DNA of 64,000 bases from Mesorhizobium helmanticense (GTDB lineage: Bacteria; Pseudomonadota; Alphaproteobacteria; Rhizobiales; Rhizobiaceae). Shown piece by piece: positions 61,492 to 64,000 of the stretch. The translations under genes were made by a program, and so were the position numbers. The first letter of the stretch is position 1; each line of letters starts with the position of its first letter. Under the pieces are notes generated by a model. The model ran no database searches. It saw only the letters and a program-made list of their open reading frames with translations, and had not been told where the DNA came from. The stretch is from positions 186,001 to 250,000 of the forward strand of contig NZ_PZJX01000007.1 of NCBI RefSeq assembly GCF_003034915.1, given 5' to 3'.

Positions 61492-63249
61492 CTAACGCAT
61501 TTCGGTGGGCGCTTCAGCTCCGATCAGCGTCAGGCCGGACGTCAAAACGTCCGAAACAGCCTGCACCAGCCCTAGTCTGGCATGCGTCAATTGTCGGTCG
61601 TTAACCTTAACAAAACGTAAGTCGGGATTCTCGGTGCCCCGGTTCCAATGTCCGTGGAAGCTGGAAGCGAGATCATAGAGGTAGAATGCCAGCCTGTGCG
61701 GCTCGAGCGCAAGGGCCGCGGATTCAATCAGTCGCGGATATTCCGCGAGCTTCCTGATCAAGGCGATTTCGCCCACATCAGTCAGCGAAGCGGTCGCGGC
61801 GGCCAGCCGGTTGCGGTCGAAATTGGCCTCGCCCAATTGCTCGCTCGCCTGCCGGAACACCGAATGGCAGCGCGCCGAAGCGTACTGCACGTAGAACACC
61901 GGATTGTCCTTCGACTGCTCGGTCACCTTGGCGAAGTCGAAATCGAGCGGTGCATCGTTCTTGCGGTAGAGCATCATGAAGCGGATCGGGTCGCGGCCGA
62001 CTTCTTCCACCACCTCGCGCAGCGTCACGAAGTCACCCGACCGCTTCGACATACGCACCGGCTCGCCGTCGCGAAAGAGCCGCACCAACTGGCAAAGCAG
62101 CACAGTGAGCTTGACCTTGTCGTCGGCGATCGCCCGGGCGAGCGCTTCCAACCGCTTCACGTAACCACCATGGTCGGCGCCAAGCACATAGATCAGCTCG
62201 ACGAAGCCGCGATCGACCTTGTCCTTGAGGTAAGCGACATCGGCGGCGAAATAGGTGAAGGTGCCGTCCGACTTGACCAGCGGCCGATCGAGGTCGTCGC
62301 CGACCGCTGTCGAGCGGAACAGCGTCTGCTCGCGATCCTCCCAATCGTCCGGCTTCTCACCCTTGGGCGGTGGCAGCTTGCCCTTGTAGATATGGCCCTT
62401 CAGCGTCAGGTCATTGATCGCCGAGCGAATCTTGCGGGCGTTGTCGGCATGCAGCGTGCGTTCGGAGAAGAAGACGTCGTGATGCACGTTGAGCAGCGCC
62501 AGATCCTCGCGGATCATCGCCATCATCGCATCGATCGTCCGGTCCTTGACGATGGCAAGCGCTTCCTCGTCCGGCATCTGCAGCAGGGACCGGCCGAATT
62601 CGCCGGCCAGTTCCTGGCCGACCGGAATGAGATAGTCACCGGGATAGAGCCCGGCCGGAATCTCGCCAATGTCGTCGCCGAGCGCCTCGCGATAGCGCAG
62701 CATAGCGGAGCGGCCGAGCACGTCGATCTGCGCACCGGCATCGTTGATGACATATTCCTTGGTCACGTCGTAGCCGGCGAAAGCCATCAGATTGGCGAGC
62801 GCATCACCCACCACGGCACCACGGCAATGACCGACATGCATCGGACCGGTCGGATTGGCCGAGACATATTCAACATTGGCCTTCCTGCCGCCGCCGACCG
62901 TCGAGCGCCCATAATTGCGGCCTTCGCCGAGAAGTGCGGTCAGATGCGCCTGCCAGAATCTGTCCTCGAGCCTGAGATTGACGAAACCGGGACCGGCGAC
63001 ATCAGCGGCGGCGATATCGGGATCGGCGCGCAGCGCTTGCGCAAGCCTGTCAGCCAGCGCGCGCGGGTTCTGGCCGGTCGGCTTGGCCAGCACCATCGCC
63101 GCATTGGTCGCCAGATCACCATGGCTGGCGTCGCGCGGCGGCTCGACGGCGATGCGCGACAGATCAGGCGAGGCGCCCTCGCCGTCCTTCAGATCAAGTG
63201 CTTCGACAGCTCTTGTGACTCGCGCGGTGAAATCGGCGAAGATGTTCAT
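61492..63249 (-). CDS. argS: arginyl-tRNA synthetase
   Basis: 585 residues. The N-terminal additional domain recognises the tRNA D-loop. Class I motifs are present: [20 protein letters not shown] with HVGH as the HIGH motif, near residue 130, and MSKRSGDF as the KMSKS-like motif near 385. A C-terminal anticodon-binding DALR domain ends the protein. It charges tRNA-Arg. It lies 63 bp downstream of dgt and upstream of the SPOR gene. Confidence 0.96.
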   Translation of the reverse strand: MNIFADFTARVTRAVEALDLKDGEGASPDLSRIAVEPPRDASHGDLATNAAMVLAKPTGQNPRALADRLAQALRADPDIAAADVAGPGFVNLRLEDRFWQAHLTALLGEGRNYGRSTVGGGRKANVEYVSANPTGPMHVGHCRGAVVGDALANLMAFAGYDVTKEYVINDAGAQIDVLGRSAMLRYREALGDDIGEIPAGLYPGDYLIPVGQELAGEFGRSLLQMPDEEALAIVKDRTIDAMMAMIREDLALLNVHHDVFFSERTLHADNARKIRSAINDLTLKGHIYKGKLPPPKGEKPDDWEDREQTLFRSTAVGDDLDRPLVKSDGTFTYFAADVAYLKDKVDRGFVELIYVLGADHGGYVKRLEALARAIADDKVKLTVLLCQLVRLFRDGEPVRMSKRSGDFVTLREVVEEVGRDPIRFMMLYRKNDAPLDFDFAKVTEQSKDNPVFYVQYASARCHSVFRQASEQLGEANFDRNRLAAATASLTDVGEIALIRKLAEYPRLIESAALALEPHRLAFYLYDLASSFHGHWNRGTENPDLRFVKVNDRQLTHARLGLVQAVSDVLTSGLTLIGAEAPTEMR

Positions 63250-63311
63250 TGGTGTGGCTCTGGCGGCTTTAAGGGAACCCGGCTCATTGGGCCGGCAAAA
63301 TCGTGCCCGCC

Positions 63312-64000
63312 CTAGCTCAAATCCGGCGTATGGTCAAACAAGCGGCGGTGTTCCTTCAAAGCGTAGGTATCCGTCATGCCTGCCAGGAAATCGGCGACGC
63401 CCCGCGCCTTGATCCTGTCTTCGGCCCGGTCGAGCCCTTCGCGCCAGCCTTCGGGCATGGCGCGCGGATCGGCGAAATAGACATCGAACAGGTCCTTGAC
63501 GATCTGCTCGGCGTCGACGCGCACGCGCATGACCTCGCTGTGTCGGTAGAGATGTTTGTATAAAAAGGCCTTCAACTCCTTTTCGAGCGTGGCCATTTCG
63601 GCGGAAAAGCCGACAATCGTCTCGCCTGCCGCCCGCACCGCTTCAGCACTATCCGGCTTGATGCGCGCAAGGTTGGCATTTGTCGACACAATGACGTCCT
63701 CGACCATGATCGTGATCTGCCGGCGCATGAGTTCGTGCCCTGCTCTCACATCGTCCAGCGCCGGATAGCGCTGGCGCACGGCTTCCAGGATCGACCCCGG
63801 CAGCGAGATCTTCTCCAGCATATCGAGCGTCAGGAAACCGGATCTCAGGCCGTCGTCGATGTCATGGGTGTTATAGGCTATGTCATCGGCGATCGCCGCG
63901 CACTGCGCCTCGATGCCGGCGAAGCGGTCGAGTTCGAGGTCGTGCAACTCTGAATAGTCGCGGATCGCCTGCGGCACCGGCCCCTTCAGGCCTTTCCCCT
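63312..64000 (-). CDS. dgt: dGTPase-like HD phosphohydrolase, C-terminal part
   Basis: The C-terminal 229 codons of a gene whose start is beyond the right edge. The fragment contains [20 protein letters not shown], the conserved Asp-bearing helix of dGTP triphosphohydrolases, and the all-helical C-terminal region ending [14 protein letters not shown]. The N-terminal HD motif lies outside the window. It hydrolyses deoxynucleoside triphosphates to deoxynucleosides. dgt-argS-SPOR-nagZ is a common alphaproteobacterial order. Confidence 0.9.
   Translation of the reverse strand, partial: GKGLKGPVPQAIRDYSELHDLELDRFAGIEAQCAAIADDIAYNTHDIDDGLRSGFLTLDMLEKISLPGSILEAVRQRYPALDDVRAGHELMRRQITIMVEDVIVSTNANLARIKPDSAEAVRAAGETIVGFSAEMATLEKELKAFLYKHLYRHSEVMRVRVDAEQIVKDLFDVYFADPRAMPEGWREGLDRAEDRIKARGVADFLAGMTDTYALKEHRRLFDHTPDLS

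Noticed and set aside
59667..61604. 645-codon plus-strand frame
   Set aside because: Antisense to the SPOR gene and reflects its repetitive acidic codons.

Overview
The window is GC-rich, densely coded chromosomal DNA of an alphaproteobacterium, most likely a Mesorhizobium-like member of the Rhizobiales. This rests on the gene order yajC-secDF-Mth938-phytoene-synthase-like, on the block argS / SPOR protein / nagZ / scpAB / tatABC / serS / surE / pcm / M23 lipoprotein, on DUF1127 genes followed by CCUCCUCCC-loop RNA hairpins, and on palindromic intergenic elements of a kind I recognise from rhizobia. No phage, transposase, plasmid or CRISPR genes were found. All family names come from reading the translations; no database search was run.

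Left part (1-15.3 kb, accessory metabolism). A minus-strand trio (asparagine synthetase, acyl carrier protein, start of an AMP-forming ligase) looks like a small carrier-protein biosynthesis cluster. Divergent from it is a plus-strand catabolic operon. Its first gene is a LacI-type DNA-binding domain fused to a PfkB sugar kinase, preceded by a perfect palindromic operator candidate. A ThuA/GATase-like protein, a ribose-class ABC transporter and an M20 amidohydrolase follow. Next a LysR regulator stands divergent to an ECF-type transporter operon (S, double ATPase and T components) bracketed by two paralogous phosphoribosyltransferases.

15.3-23.4 kb is a respiratory cluster: a secreted protein, a CuA cytochrome c oxidase with subunits II and I, two subunit III-fold proteins and subunit IV, a DUF2189 membrane protein, heme O synthase and a class I cytochrome c. 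23.6-32.3 kb is a sugar/sugar-acid catabolic regulon: a minus-strand ABC transporter operon with epimerase and zinc dehydrogenase, divergent from a galactonate-dehydratase-like enolase, an SDR and a GntR/FCD regulator. Two related inverted repeats lie in the shared promoter region.

32.3-42.9 kb holds trigger factor, tRNA-Leu(UAG), a DUF2157/GDYXXLXY pair, two tandem DUF1127 mini-proteins, an AraC regulator, trmFO, a sterol-desaturase-family hydroxylase, and homologues of the complex I assembly factors NDUFAF6 and NDUFAF3. The DUF1127 genes are followed by six hairpins that all display the same 10-nt loop, arranged as an exact 176-bp tandem duplication with compensatory stem changes. This is the most striking element of the window.

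42.9-64 kb is mostly housekeeping on the minus strand. The secDF region carries a 1.29-kb tandem duplication that left a SecD N-terminal paralogue and a yajC 3' fossil. After it come a DUF815 ATPase, an NlpD-like lipoprotein with a degenerate LytM site, pcm, surE, serS, tatABC, scpAB, nagZ, a very long acidic SPOR-domain protein, argS and the C-terminal part of a dGTPase.
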